A stretch of 64,000 bases of DNA from Zanthoxylum bungeanum. Lineage: Eukaryota > Streptophyta > Magnoliopsida > Sapindales > Rutaceae. The notes below the pieces were generated by a model that saw nothing but the letters and a program-made list of their open reading frames with translations, made no database searches and was not told the origin of the DNA. The DNA lies in the NCBI GenBank assembly GCA_019454045.1, contig SKCR01049647.1:62001-126000 (forward strand), written 5' to 3'. Made by a program: the position numbers and the translations under genes. Of the stretch, positions 31,913 through 43,882 are shown one piece after another (the stretch's first letter is position 1; every line of letters begins with the position of its first letter).

Positions 31913-32678
31913 AATATCATCTACATACAGTACAAGGAATATTATCATGCTCCCACTAAATTTTTTATAAAGACACAGCTCTTCCTCGTTCTAGATGAAT
32001 CCTGATAATCTAATTATCTCATCAAAACGTTGATTCCAACTTTGGAACGTCTGTTTTAAATCCATAAATGGACTTCTTGAGCTTACAAACAACGTTTGAA
32101 GTCTCACCAGTTATGAAATGGTTGTTCCTTATTGATATCATCTTCGAGGAAGCCATTTGGGAATGTGGTTTTCATATTTATCTGACATATCTCATAATCG
32201 TGATATGCAACAATGTCTAATAGTATCTTAATGGATTAAGCATGGCGACTGGTTAAAAAATTTCACATAATCAATCTTGGGTCGTAGAGTGTAACCTTTC
32301 ACTACCAGTCCGGCCATAAAGGTTTCCACCTTTCCATCGGGCTCACGCTTTCTTTTTTAAACTCATTTACAACCAATAAGTTTAATTCCTTCAGGAAGGT
32401 CAACCAAGTCCCAAACTTGATTGTCATGCATTGAATCCTTTTCAGATCTCAAGGCTTCTTGACATTTTCCCGAACCGATATCTAATATTGCCTCTTAATA
32501 CGTAGTATAATCTGTCTCCTCCATGATGAGAATATCGATGCTCGTATCAGACATGAAAAATAGTCTTTCACGAGGCCTCAATACTCTACTCAACTTACAT
32601 AGAACTTGTAACGAAAATCCTTCACCTTATTGGATTTCTAGTTCCATCTCAGGTTCCTATATGTTAAGATCGAACTCA
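31913..32678 (-). pseudogene. Copia H reverse transcriptase fragment, ending at YVDD
   Basis: Minus-strand reading across a few frameshifts recovers typical Copia RT. Motifs are DILIMEETD (near 32520), EALRSEKDSMHDNQVWDLVD, DLPEGIKLIGCK, DGKVETF...LVVKGY, SPVAML (decayed), AYHDYEICQINMKT, CKLKKSIYG, NQRFDE, then GSMIIFLVLYVDDI at about 31915-31955. The sequence stops right after the YVDD box, where the Tekay LTR begins. The continuation (thumb, RNase H) is missing. Several stops make this non-functional. Confidence 0.85.
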
Positions 32679-32989
32679 TTGATGTGCATTAAAAAATGTA
32701 CACTTAATAAAAGAGAAACTAATCATTTTACACTTTTAATTTCATTAATCCCCTTAATTTAATACATTTATAAAATAATAATTATAATTATATTTTATTG
32801 TGATTTTTAAATATTGTGTGTAAAATATTATTTCGGAAGCTCGACGGGAAAAATGGATATGAGATCTGAATTCCAGGAACCAAAAAACCTAAAAAGAGTG
32901 TTACAGTTAGATTCAAATCGAACTTGGAAAATATTCAAATTGTTTAAATTGACGACAAAATGAGCTTATGATGTATTTACCCACACATG

Positions 32990-33030
<41 letters not shown>

Positions 33031-33868
33031 TTATTTAATATATTTTGGAGGACCCACCAAGATTTTATATATAATATATAAATAAAAAAGAAAACGACAA
33101 CCCATGTGAGTTGTCATTTCTAATGTTAAGAGCTTGTTTGTAAATTGCAAGTTGTGCTTGCAATTTGCAAGCAAGAGAGGTACTCAGCACCTCAGTTTCC
33201 ACAGCTTTCTTCACATGTATCTCTCTTAAATTTTTGTTAAGATTTCCAATTATTGTGTGTTTTAATTTTTTAAGTTTTCTTGTACTTTTTTTCTTTCAGT
33301 AATAAAATTATCTGTATTTTTATTCAAATCATGGTAGCTAATTTCATCATGCTGGGGTAAATGGTGGAGCTTTTAATACGAGAATATAGATTAATCTCAC
33401 TTATATTACAATATATGAATTGTAATATAAAGATTAGTATTTAATTTAAATTTGGATTAATTATTGACAAACTTTGTTACCGTATATATGGCTGGTTTTA
33501 TTTATTTGGCATAATTAAGTACCTAATTGGACTTGTTATAAACAAATGTTATAACCGTCTGTAGGGCTGATTCTATATGTTTTGACATAATTAATTCCTA
33601 AAATTAATTAATTGGGTAAAAATGATAATTTATATATTATAAAAAATGAGATTTATATATTTAAAATATTAAAAGTGGATCATCTAGCCCCAATATTTTT
33701 TCTTATTGAAGTCCAATTTAAAAATTGTCAATCATTTCAAATAATTCAATCTTTTTATTTCCACTCAAATTATTATTTTATTTTACTAAATTTATTCCAT
33801 GTGGATCGACCCCGGACTTACCTGGTTATTTTATTACTTTGACACTCTTATATTTTATGAGTGTATCA
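32679..33868. mobile_element. Unclassified 1.2-kb insertion in Copia H pol
   Basis: It interrupts the H polyprotein between the integrase C-terminus (KIELDE, 33869) and RT N-terminus. Its left 80 bp recur inverted at 1-79. It contains an ATT microsatellite and, near 33799-33870, the phrase GGATCGACCCCGGACTTACC seen in some plant retrotransposon leaders. Frames 33612-33842 and 33725-33910 are AT-rich and unrecognised. Confidence 0.5.
32991..33026. repeat. (ATT)n microsatellite
   Basis: About twelve ATT/TTA units are followed by TATATATTTATTT. Confidence 0.9.
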
Positions 33869-34195
33869 CTCATCGAGTTCAATCTTTATACAATTCTCAC
33901 TTTCTATTAAAAATTCATTTTCAAGAAAGTAGCATAACAAACAAAAAATACATTTCCTTGCTCAAAATCGTAAAAGATATCCTAAGGAATTCTCATGATA
34001 TCCAATGAACCTGAATTTATACCCCATGGGTTCAAGTTTATCCCGTTGCGCGACTATAATGTACGTTGGATAACCCAAAAACTTTAGATATCTAAGACTT
34101 GATTTTCTAATGTTCCATATCTGAAATAAGGTCATAGAAACAACCTTGGATAGAACTATGTTCAGTATGTGGGTAGCAGTGAGGTAAACATAACC
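33869..34195 (-). pseudogene. Copia H integrase C-terminal fragment
   Basis: Minus-strand translation gives LRYLKFLGYPTYI, QRDKLEPMGYKFRFIGYHEN, SLGY, FLENEFL and KIELDE. These are the characteristic end of the Copia integrase (GCPAYV...DKLEPRSDKCIFVGYPKETKGY type). The catalytic core is not present. It abuts a Gypsy fragment on its upstream side at about 34196. Confidence 0.85.
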
Positions 34196-34343
34196 CTATA
34201 AGTAATATTGAAGATCTGTACAACTCATCAAATACACCATTTCCAAGTCATGTGTAGGGTGATTCTCCTTATACCCTTTTAGATGTTTAGAAGCATAAAC
34301 GATGACCAAATTATATTGCATCAATATATACCCAAGGCCAACC
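34196..34343 (-). pseudogene. Gypsy RT/RNase H fragment
   Basis: Minus-strand residues include LGYILMQYNLVIVYASKHLK and ENHPTHDLEM. They match the highly conserved Ty3/Gypsy segment (GLGCVLMQ...VIAYASRQLK...NYPTHDLEL) at the RT to RNase H junction. Only about 50 codons remain, cut at 34343 by a Tekay-like LTR and joined at 34196 to Copia sequence. This is a scrap with no function. Confidence 0.85.
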
Positions 34344-34744
34344 TGTAACACCTCGGTAATCTCGACGACTACTAAGTTATGGATGGAATAATACATGATG
34401 TAAATCATGTTCAAGCATGTGCGTACTCATGAAATGATTTCTTAGACATTCGATAATTTCCTCGCAGTTCCGATACGAAATTCATTCCAAGATTAAATCT
34501 GAACAGCTCATGGTATTTGAGTCATAAATTTTCATAAGAACTCTGATTTTTATGAACTTTATATCACCAGAAAGATAAGACCGAGACCTACAACTTCCGC
34601 AGTGGATATTTCCCAAATTCAAACAAGAAATAGGTCACAAATACATCTCAAAAATTTAGATGAATAGTACCCAATGAGTAATCTAGAAAACTCTCAAAAT
34701 TTCTGATATTTTTGCCATTTAATCAAAACTTATTCAGTCCCAAG

Positions 34745-34752
34745 TATAAATA
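34745..34752 (+). promoter_or_regulatory. Putative TATA box of plus-strand Tekay LTR
   Basis: TATAAATA in CAAGTATAAATATGGGAC lies about 400 bp from the LTR start. Confidence 0.6.
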
Positions 34753-35344
34753 TGGGACACTATTTTCTATCCCTAAGATGAAAGAAGAAGAAGAAAACGT
34801 GTGAGAAGGAAATCAAGGGGGAAACCATGAGAAAGGAATAAAGAAGAAAATGGAGAGAAGAAAAGAAAGAGAGAGAGAGCTTGCAAGTTTCTTTCTCATT
34901 TTTCCCAACCAATTCTTAGTAAAACCAAGTGCGAAACAAGTGCAAAGAGGAGAATACAAGCCTTAAAAGAGCTCGTTTGAACTAAAGAATTGTTCAAGTC
35001 ATGGTAAGAATATGCTTGATCCATATTTATGATGTTATTGTTTGATGTTTTGTGATTAATGGGTATTGTTAGACAATTATTGATGTTATTTATGTGATTG
35101 TGGTATTAAGAAAATAAGGATTATAAGAAATCTCGAAATTAAGAAAACCCTAGACATTGGATTAAATTGGAGTCTATAGAATTGGATATTGGGACTTGAT
35201 GATATTAGAATAAATGGATTGTGTTTGGGGTTGATGATATGAAATGGGGTTATAGTAAGGTAAGTTAAAGTTTGGGGGTGATGGTGTGGTGATTTCCTTA
35301 AGCTTTGTCCTTGAAGAGTTGTTGGCAAGCCTCTTAAATTTGGC

Positions 35345-35815
35345 AAGCGTCGTGACGCCCAACACCCAGCGTCGCGACGTATAACAAATAGAGACTCTCT
35401 TTCAAGAATCTGATTACAGAAGCGTCACAATGCTATAGAACCCACATCGCGATGCGTAAAGAGCAGAGGCTCTCTACCTCGGGTCTGATTATATGGGCGT
35501 CGCGACGCGTAGCTTTTGGAGTCGTGACACAAAATTGAGCATGCTCTCTGCCTGTGTCTATTTGCATAGGCGTCGCGACGCGCCAGATCGACGCATAACA
35601 AATAGAGACTCTCTGTCAAGAATTTGATTACAGAAGCGTCACAATGCTATAGAACCCACATCGCGACTCATAAAGAGCAGAGGCTCTCTACCTCGGGTCT
35701 GATTAGATGGGTGTCGCGACGCGTAGCTTTCGGCGTCGTGACACAAAATTGAGCATGCTCTATGCCTGTGTCTATTTGCATGGGCGTCGCGACGCGCCAG
35801 ATCCGGCGTCGCGGC
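35345..35815 (+). repeat. 214-bp tandem duplication with GCGTCGCGACGC palindromes
   Basis: ATAACAAATAGAGACTCTCT occurs at 35381 and 35595, and each unit carries copies of the 12-bp palindrome GCGTCGCGACGC or one-base variants. The two minus-strand frames of 64-65 residues (35425-35619, 35639-35836) are the same repeat read twice. Confidence 0.85.
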
Positions 35816-35925
35816 GTGAGGCAGAAACAATTTCATTCCATTTCATATTCAACTTTAAATGTTAGAGGCCACATGAAGGGTTTCGTATCGACACATATAA
35901 ACGTCTTATGATAAGTCGCAAGTAT

Positions 35926-35930
35926 AATAC
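35926..35930. repeat. Target-site duplication of element C, left (AATAC)
   Basis: AATAC precedes TGTTGG and recurs at 45902-45906 after ACCAACA. Confidence 0.95.
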
Positions 35931-37950
35931 TGTTGGATAATATGACCCATAGCGTCACTATTTGCACAGATCATTGTGTTGCTGTAGCAAATTAACTATG
36001 TAACAAGGAAATTGCACTCTCGTCATTTGTGATTAGATCACCATAGATATATAAATGAAGAGAGGTCCCTATGATTAGTTCCTGGATTGAGATGATATGA
36101 GACAGTATCAGTCCACGAAGGATTAATCATTAAATATCCCTAGCCGTAGTATTATCGAGACTGGACATCGATAATGCGGAATAGGCTAGTATTGCACTTG
36201 TGCGCGTTGTGAGGGCACAACGGCATAGTTCTCATATATATAAGTATTGGATACTTGTGCAAGTGCGATAGGAGGTCGTGTTTCACCGATGGTACGGGAA
36301 ACAGCTTCGCTCTGGATAGACCCTTCGGAATCCCACTGGTATTATGACTAGGTGTCTATGGGAGGCCGAAATCAAGGTAGGTGTGTATAGTCTTAACCTG
36401 AGACTTACATCGCTAATACTTACGACAATCGGTAAACTTGGTTTTGGTGGTGGGGGATCTTAACTGGTTCTGTGTTCACCTCTTCTGGGTTTATCAGAGA
36501 ATCGTAGTGTATTGGATGTGATGTCAAGACGGAAGTGTCACTCCAGTCATAATGGAGATGATGTCACGCAGGATACGGTATTAGTGCTCTTAAGTGATGC
36601 GCATCCAATCGTGATATTATGACCAGGTCATGAATATCCGATTATAGAGACTAGTTACCAGACATCCGATATGTGTTTCGGACGAGGCAGACACTTATCC
36701 AGCCCCAGCCCTAGCACGTGACTATCTGATACTGGGCCGATATGCACAATACATTAGTATACTACGCTTGATACAGATCTTTGATATTCTTTGATGGATA
36801 TGTCCGGAGAACTTGGTAGACTTGGTGCTTTGCTAGGAGTCGACCTTGTCTCGTAAATCGGTAGAACGTAGTACTTGGTACGTACGTGATTCGGATACTC
36901 CGACGACCGTATTTACTGCTAGCTTATCCGGGGATCTCATGGGTCGCTTCCCGATAATCCACCGATGACGCACAACTTGCACTCTTGAATAATCTGGGAT
37001 TATAATAGAAGAGAGAGAAAATTAATCTAGGATTAATAATGGAGATATTTTATCCGGGATAAAATGTCGTCTAAAGAGAGATAACGATTAATTTGGAATT
37101 AATCGGTAAATTAATATATTCGATATATTAATCGAAATTAGATTTCGACGCGGAATTAAAATTAGATTTTAATTCGGGCAAACGAGTTAATTTAGAATTA
37201 ATTCGTTAGCGACGTAAATGATAATTTCGCTAGGCGCAATTATTTATTTAAATTCGATTTAATTAACGTCGCGACGTAAGCTCGGTATTTCGGAAATATC
37301 GAACCCGAACGCGTGAGTGCACGTGGGCCCACTTTCATTTGGAAACGTGTGGGGCCCACATGACACATGTCATTCTAATGCATTGCATGTAGATAGTGTA
37401 CAATGCACTCAATGTTATTGCATGGAAATTGAGTGTTTGACTCTCTAAGCCATTGCATATTTTGTGTCATAATTTTATTATTAATTTAATAAATATTATG
37501 GCATAAATATAAATTGATTTTTGGTAAATCATTTTAACTTAACACAATTCAATCTCTCTCAAATTCTCTCTTCCTCTCACGCAAAACAGAAGAAATTCTT
37601 CACTGGTTTGGAACCAGAAATGGCGTGGACTTTAGGGAAGCAAAGAGTGGTTTTCATGGTGAAAAATCAAGTGCTAGCACACTTACAAGTCTTGCGAAGG
37701 TGGTAGGGAGGTTCGACCATGAGACGGGATCCATCCGACGTAGCTAGGAGCTCCGTTTCTTCACTTAAATTTCTGTTTTGCAGGGCAGTGGACTGGTTGC
37801 AGTGGCGTGAGCAAGGCAGTACGTTTTTGGCCTTGATTCGTCTTCAAATCGACATAACCGATCAATGTGAGTATTCCGCTACCTCCGTTGATGTATTCAC
37901 GCATTATTTCATGTCTTGATTTGATCTTGGGACCTTAGAATAAACCAACA
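35931..37950 (+). repeat. 5' LTR of Copia C
   Basis: This 2020-bp repeat starts TGTTGGATAATATGACCC and ends AAACCAACA. It has a hairpin array at 37021-37301 and TATA at 37508-37515. The frames 37521-37706 and 37719-37919 recur in the 3' LTR but show no protein family and are not called. Confidence 0.95.
37021..37301 (+). repeat. Hairpin array in the 5' LTR of C
   Basis: It has the same stems as in A. The third hairpin here has stem CGATTAATT with a TGG loop, where A has CGATTAATTC with a single-base loop. The palindrome ACGTCGCGACGT is retained. Confidence 0.8.
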
Positions 37951-37951
37951 A

Positions 37952-37964
37952 TGGCATCAAGAGC
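37952..37964 (+). other. Primer binding site of C (tRNA-iMet type)
   Basis: TGGCATCAAGAGC starts one base after the LTR and is near the Copia consensus TGGTATCAGAGC. Confidence 0.7.
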
Positions 37965-40650
37965 TAGTGTTGCAAGCATGAAATTTGTAGGGTTTAAAAT
38001 TTGGGTAAATGTTTGTTGAGCATGATTTGAATAAATTGATTGTTTAAGTATGCTTATAGCATGTTAAATTGCATTTTGGTTGGACCAATTTGTTGAAAAA
38101 TGATTTGGAATTATTTTCCCCAAATATTTGTCCTTGGCCGAATGGTTTGATGATTTTGGGATCTTGGATTTTTTGATTTTTAATTCATTTGATGAGTTAG
38201 AATCATTTAGGTTGATGTTAATTTAAATCGAATTGGATTGGATTTCGAATTGGAAAAAAACCCCAAAAATTCTATATTGGCCGAATTGGATATGCCCTAA
38301 TGTTGTCTTGGTAATTTTTGATTTTATGAACATTGGATGTGTATGAAATCATTCGGGAAGTTAATACGTTGTCGATTGTGTAATTAATCGGATTGAATTC
38401 AAATCGGACAAAATAACCTTCCTTGGCCGAGACTTAGAAGCATGTAATATGGGTTTGATTTTTCATTATGTGTGTTTGACATGTAATAATGAATTAAGTA
38501 TGATTAATTGGACTAATTTAGTGTTTTGGAAATGTTGATTTAGTTGATTAATCATATAATGCACTTTTGGTAATTAAATTGTGAAAATTGGATTTTTGGA
38601 TTTAATTAATTGGGCCTAATTTTGGAAATTAGAATTTATTGTTGTAATTGGGCCTTTTGGGCTTGATTTATCAAGTTTGGTTTAGGCCAAGTGGATTGGA
38701 TCCAATTGGGCCCAAAACCTTAACCATAAAGCCCAATTGCGGCTAATGAACCTTTAATGTTCAATTGGGGCTAATGGGCCAAGATTGATTTATGGGCTTA
38801 TGGGGTAAATCCCGGATTGGACTTTGGTTATCGGTTTGACCCGAGTTGACCAAAAGTCCACGCCTTAAGAAATCAATCAAAAGCCCATTTGGACTTTAAT
38901 GAATTGACGTTGGACGTTAATCGGTCTTTGAGACGCGTTACGATTAGATTTGGAATTTAAATCGTAAAAGGTTTATTAAATAAAAGTGTAATATTTAATT
39001 TGGAATTGAATAGTGAATTAGTATTAAATACATGTTAAATTAGATTTAATGATGTAGTTTAATTTAATTCATGAATTCGTACTTTAAGTACTTATTCGCA
39101 AAAACGAGTTTGACTCGAACAAAATCAAATCGTTGTTTGATCATTGGATGATCACTTAATTATCAGATTAATTAATTTGATTAGATTGATTGATAGCATG
39201 CTTATGTGTGTGAATACGTGGTTGTGTTGAATGAATAATGTATATATCGGATGGATATTAGTCGGGTGGGCAATTTTAGAAATTGTTGTAATAAATTCGA
39301 TTTATTAAATTGGACCTGCGTGTCCAGCCTTATCACCTTATTTCTCTTTGTATTCTCTTCTCACCTATTCCCCTCTATGTATATGAGGTTTCTTTAGAAA
39401 GTGTAGTGTAACGGGTAGAAGTAGTTCAAGTGCTAGCTTGAGTGAGAAAGGGAGAGATTTGATCTAGGATCAATATGTTAAGTATCCATCCGCATATCAT
39501 TATTATTTTATTTCATACTCGCTTTATTATGTATTTAGAATGCATGTTTAAGGGTGTATGATGATGAGACCTTAACAAAGATAATTAAATTGGTAGCCAA
39601 TTTGCACGCGAAAATCCCTCAATCTATATTAAGCAAATATCCTTCCATTGAATGATTCTTGTTCAAGATCCGAAGTTGGCATTGGTTTGTTTTTTACCAA
39701 AGTCAAGACCTTTGTCAATCAAGGATGTACTTGAATCATGAGAGTTTTGTTGCATATCGGTGTCTTGTCCAAATCGTGATTTTTATTGGCCAAAGTCAGA
39801 TCACTTTTTGTCCAATGACATTGATTACGAAACTTTCCTCGTCAATGGGTCCTGCTTAACTGGAATCATTAGGTTTGTTTTTGGCCAAAGCCAAGGCCTA
39901 GATGATTCGGAGGATATGGTTAGGAAAATGTAATGGATACATTGACATTATACATATGTTTCGGACTTGGATGTCCACCTAACCGGATCTAGGAATTGGA
40001 TGAGATCCAATTGATCTGTGAGATCTACCTAGTTAAATAGCATACAGCTTTTTATTGGCCAAAGTCAGGGTTGTGTGTTATTTAATAGGATCCTAGCCCA
40101 CTAGGAAACACGGTTTCCCGAGTACTCCACAGAGGGTTAGAGGCTCAACGAAAAATAGTGGGAGGCAAGTATTGAATTTGCAACATTCGTTCGAATACTC
40201 GCTAAACACGCTCATTTTTATTTTACTCTCGTCATATTTATTAAAAGTATTAGTTGGACTAATATTTTATGTTGTTTTAAATTATATATATAGTTGGACT
40301 ATATACAAACTCATTCAATATATAGTTGATTTTATAATTGGATTATAGTAATCAATATAATTGAATTAAATGATAGTTGATTTTAATAATGGGATTATAG
40401 TAATCAATATTAAAATTATAGTTGATTAAATAATTGGATTATTGTAATCATTATAATAAATAGTACCTTAATAATTGATTAAATAGTTGGACTATTAAAA
40501 TCAAGTAAAGAATTGAAAAGGTTGAATATTTAAAATATATAATCCTTGGATTAAATGTTTTAAATGATTTAATTTTCAATTGGGAATTAATAATAGGTTA
40601 ATTTATTTGATAAAATAACTTATTATTACTGAGCCCATAATTAAGCAAAT
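37965..40650 (+). other. Leader and repeat blocks of Copia C
   Basis: It is collinear with A 5139-7890. It holds AATTGGGCC-rich sequence (38600-38800), the TTGGCCAAAGTCA array (39685-40070) and the AT-rich TAGTTGATT units (40250-40500). No open frame with family resemblance is present. Confidence 0.65.
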
Positions 40651-43600
40651 AGTAGAGCATAAAGTCTTTGGAAGATTTATGTGATGATGAGTTTAGTGCT
40701 TAATTAATATACTTACAATAAATCTATCTTTAGATTTAAAAGTATTAAAATTGCAATTAATAATTTTTGGAGAATTAATTGACTATTCTAGTGGAGAAAA
40801 GTCAAAGTTTACAATGGGGCATGTAGCACAAGGTGCATATCATTTCGATATTCTAAAACCCAAGGCTTGGCCAAAGGTTTGTGAAATATTGAAAAGATAA
40901 TTGACATATCTCAAAGTGACTACCATTTGGATATGGAAGACACGAAGGAATTAAAGAAAGGGCGAGGCTCTAACTTTAAAAATATTTGTCAAAGTTATGT
41001 TCACAACTAGTATTAAAATTAGATTTTAATACTTAGTGTGGTACATAAAATATGTATTGACGTTCAGAATCCGCTGTGAGCTGGATACTGGCTTCAAGCC
41101 GAGATTTCTCTGCAAATCGGAAAACGGGAACGAAAGTCGCTGTTTCGACCGCAGATACCTAAGTTTGAACTACCCTTTGGGTATGTACTTAATTAGGAAT
41201 GTATAATGTAACTAGTTTAACTAGAGACATTATCTCTATATCAGTGTTTAATCCATACGATGCATAAACCTTTATATTTTAGACACATAGTGTTTCATCT
41301 ATATAAACATTCTGATATAATAATATATGTTTGTAAATAAGTTTATTATTTTTTAAGTTAAAATTTGATATATAAAGATGATACTGAATAAATACATTGG
41401 ATGTAAATACAATTTATTTTTGATATAAATAAATCTCAACATATAAAATGACAAATAAGACTCAAATTGATTTGATCAATAGAGATTATTTGTGGCATTG
41501 TTGTCTAGGACACAATTAAAGAAGACTCGTATATCCACACTTTTAAGAGTGGGTACTAGGACTGATTTGACTATTCAAATAAGGTCTACGAATCTAGTTT
41601 TTTAGGTTAAAAACCTAAAATACTATTTACTTGGTAATAGTAAAAGGGCCACCGATCTGTTAGCCCTATTCATGGTGAAGTAAGTGGGCCCATATCTAGC
41701 TAGGCTAGATGTGAACATGAATATTTCGTGACCTTAACGGATGTGACATCACGTTGTGGTTATGTGTTTCTTTTGAAGAACACAGATCAGAAAGTTTAGA
41801 GTTTCGACACGAAGTAGACAAACAGATCGGCTGTAGTATTATTCCGCCACGGTAAAACCGTAATGGAAAATACTTAAGCAGTAAGTTTTATACGTAAATA
41901 AAAGAGTACGGTATTCTTTCATATGAGGACTCCTCCCGAGACACGTTAGTTAGACGGTGTGTCCGAACCAAAAACCGAATTTTGTTGGACATGATAAGGT
42001 TTATCACGAGTCGCTCTGAGCTACTATTTCCTTCTACAGGATATGTATTAACAGTGCAAAACTTATTTAGAATAAGGTTCCATATAAATCTGTTTGACAG
42101 ATATCATATAGGATATGAACAGGGAAGAAACGGGGTTTCTCATTCCTGATAATTTGGGTATGCCAGGCATAGCGTTTGGATGATACCAAACTAAGGACCC
42201 AAATTGGATAAGTGCCAATATAGGTTATCCTAAGGGAAACCTTAAGTATAGTACTTATAAATCCCACATGAGAACAATGTAATTGTTGCTCACCATGCGG
42301 TTTTCCTGAGAGGAATACCGATATGCAGTGGTTAGTGGGAGGATAGTGATACTCGATGAAAATCGGAGTAATACTGTTCAAGGCACGAAGTCCTTAATGG
42401 AACACAAATAGTTCATCTATGATGAAACTATACCATTAATCTTCAAATACACAAGAACCTAGTAGATCGGATAGAGTCAGAAAACAACCTAGGGTATGGG
42501 TTTCTGATCTCACCTCATAAAGATGTCAATCTTATGGTGGTGTACCATCCGACTACGTTTAGAGGAAGTGATACGAGGTATCGACTCCATGTTATGGCAA
42601 AGTGCCATGAATCCGAAATGGATTCCATGTATAACAACTATTTTGGATACTAGTTGTTGTACCACAAGGCATTGTGCCTATGTACATTTAACGTCTTCAA
42701 GGAAGACATACATGGATGGCAACATACCAACGTACAAAGCTAGGCTTTTGACGGAAAGGTATCGTTATCAACATTGTGTTAATAACGGTTCACCCTTTTA
42801 CCTGTTGCCATGGTAAATCCATTTTGAAAATGCTTGAAAATAACTATATATTTCATTTATGAAATATGTCAGTTATAAATCAAAATCGCTTTCCTGAAAA
42901 GGAAACCTTTTGGAGGATGTTTACAAAATCCTGACGATTTTGTATAACCAACAAACAAGGTTTGCAGGTTATTCGATCCATGTTTGGATCAATGCAAGCA
43001 TAAGGTTCTTGGAACTGTCGTTTTGAAATAATCATAATGGTTTATGATTTGACTCAAAACGAAATAATTCTTGTGTATATAAGGAGGTTAGTGGGAGATT
43101 GCACTAACAGTGAAATTCCCATAAAGCAATTGGTGAAAGCTTGGCTTTCATAAATATTCTTTCATAGAAATTCTCCTTAGAATTCTGGGGAGTAACAACC
43201 TTTATTCAAGGAATAAAGATCTACTGGGATAGATTTGGAGTTTGTTAACACTCTCTGGGAAATTGTACATTTAAAATGTACTTGATAGGGTGTCTCATAC
43301 GCTTCGAGCATATGGAGTCACGATCAAGTTAATCCAAGTGATAGTCACTGGATTAAAGATTCAGAACATCTGTTAGTATCGGAGAGAACTAAAGATGCTG
43401 TCTTAAACTATGGAGAAGGAGAACTTGAAGTGACTGGGATCACCACTGCAAGTTTCCAAACAATTAAATACTGCGGTACTATAAAGTTTGAATAACGGGA
43501 CAGTGAGCTGGAAATCTTCCAAGCAAGATAACTGTTGCCGAATAAACAACAAATGCGGATTATTGCTGCAGCTGAGGCAGCAATAGAAGCCATTTGGATC

Positions 43601-43870
43601 AAAAATAAATCTAATTAGATTAGATATAGTTCTGTTAGCAGCTGAGCTAGGCGTCAGCACAAGCTAAGGAATTAAAGGTCTCATCGACGATCCAGATATA
43701 TACTTCTATATCATCTGATTCGTTCGGATCATACATCGTGGCGATGTGATGATCGTATAAATCGCATCAAACGATAATCAAAACAAATCCGCTGACGAAA
43801 ACCTTTCCTCAGCAATATGAGCGAACCTACATAGTTCGGGTGTAGGACACTCGAGTGACTGGCTATGTGC
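40650..43870 (+). pseudogene. Decayed Copia gag-pol polyprotein of C
   Basis: It has the same domain order as A. The protease LDTG is at 41081-41092, and GAG-pre-integrase LWHCCLGH is near 41490. Integrase retains VSE at the catalytic glutamate position (about 41960). RT is seen in the open stretch 42523-42816, with EEVIRGIDSMLWQSAM and GNIPTYKARLLTERY. RNase H has TAEAAIEAIW near 43565-43600. The Gag zinc knuckle (junction 40915/40916) and RT YVDD box (near 43105) are deleted exactly as in A. Stops and frameshifts throughout exclude function. Confidence 0.85.
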
Positions 43871-43871
43871 C

Positions 43872-43882
43872 AAGTGGGAGAT
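43872..43882 (+). other. Polypurine tract of Copia C
   Basis: AAGTGGGAGAT is adjacent to the 3' LTR. Confidence 0.9.

Larger units (their letters stand above)
34344..35930 (+). mobile_element. Tekay/Del-like Gypsy LTR, plus strand, left part
   Basis: It begins TGTAACACCTCGGTAATCTC, a classical Tekay LTR start, and has a TATA box at 34745-34752. A purine-rich stretch follows (34780-34880), and a 214-bp tandem duplication with GCGTCGCGACGC palindromes (35345-35815). It is interrupted by Copia C and resumes at 45907. Neither an internal region nor a second LTR is seen, so it may be a solo LTR. Confidence 0.7.

Noticed and set aside
37719..37919. A 66-codon frame conserved at 45670-45870
   Set aside because: The two copies are the 5' and 3' LTR of one young element, so identity does not indicate selection; the A LTRs lack the frame.
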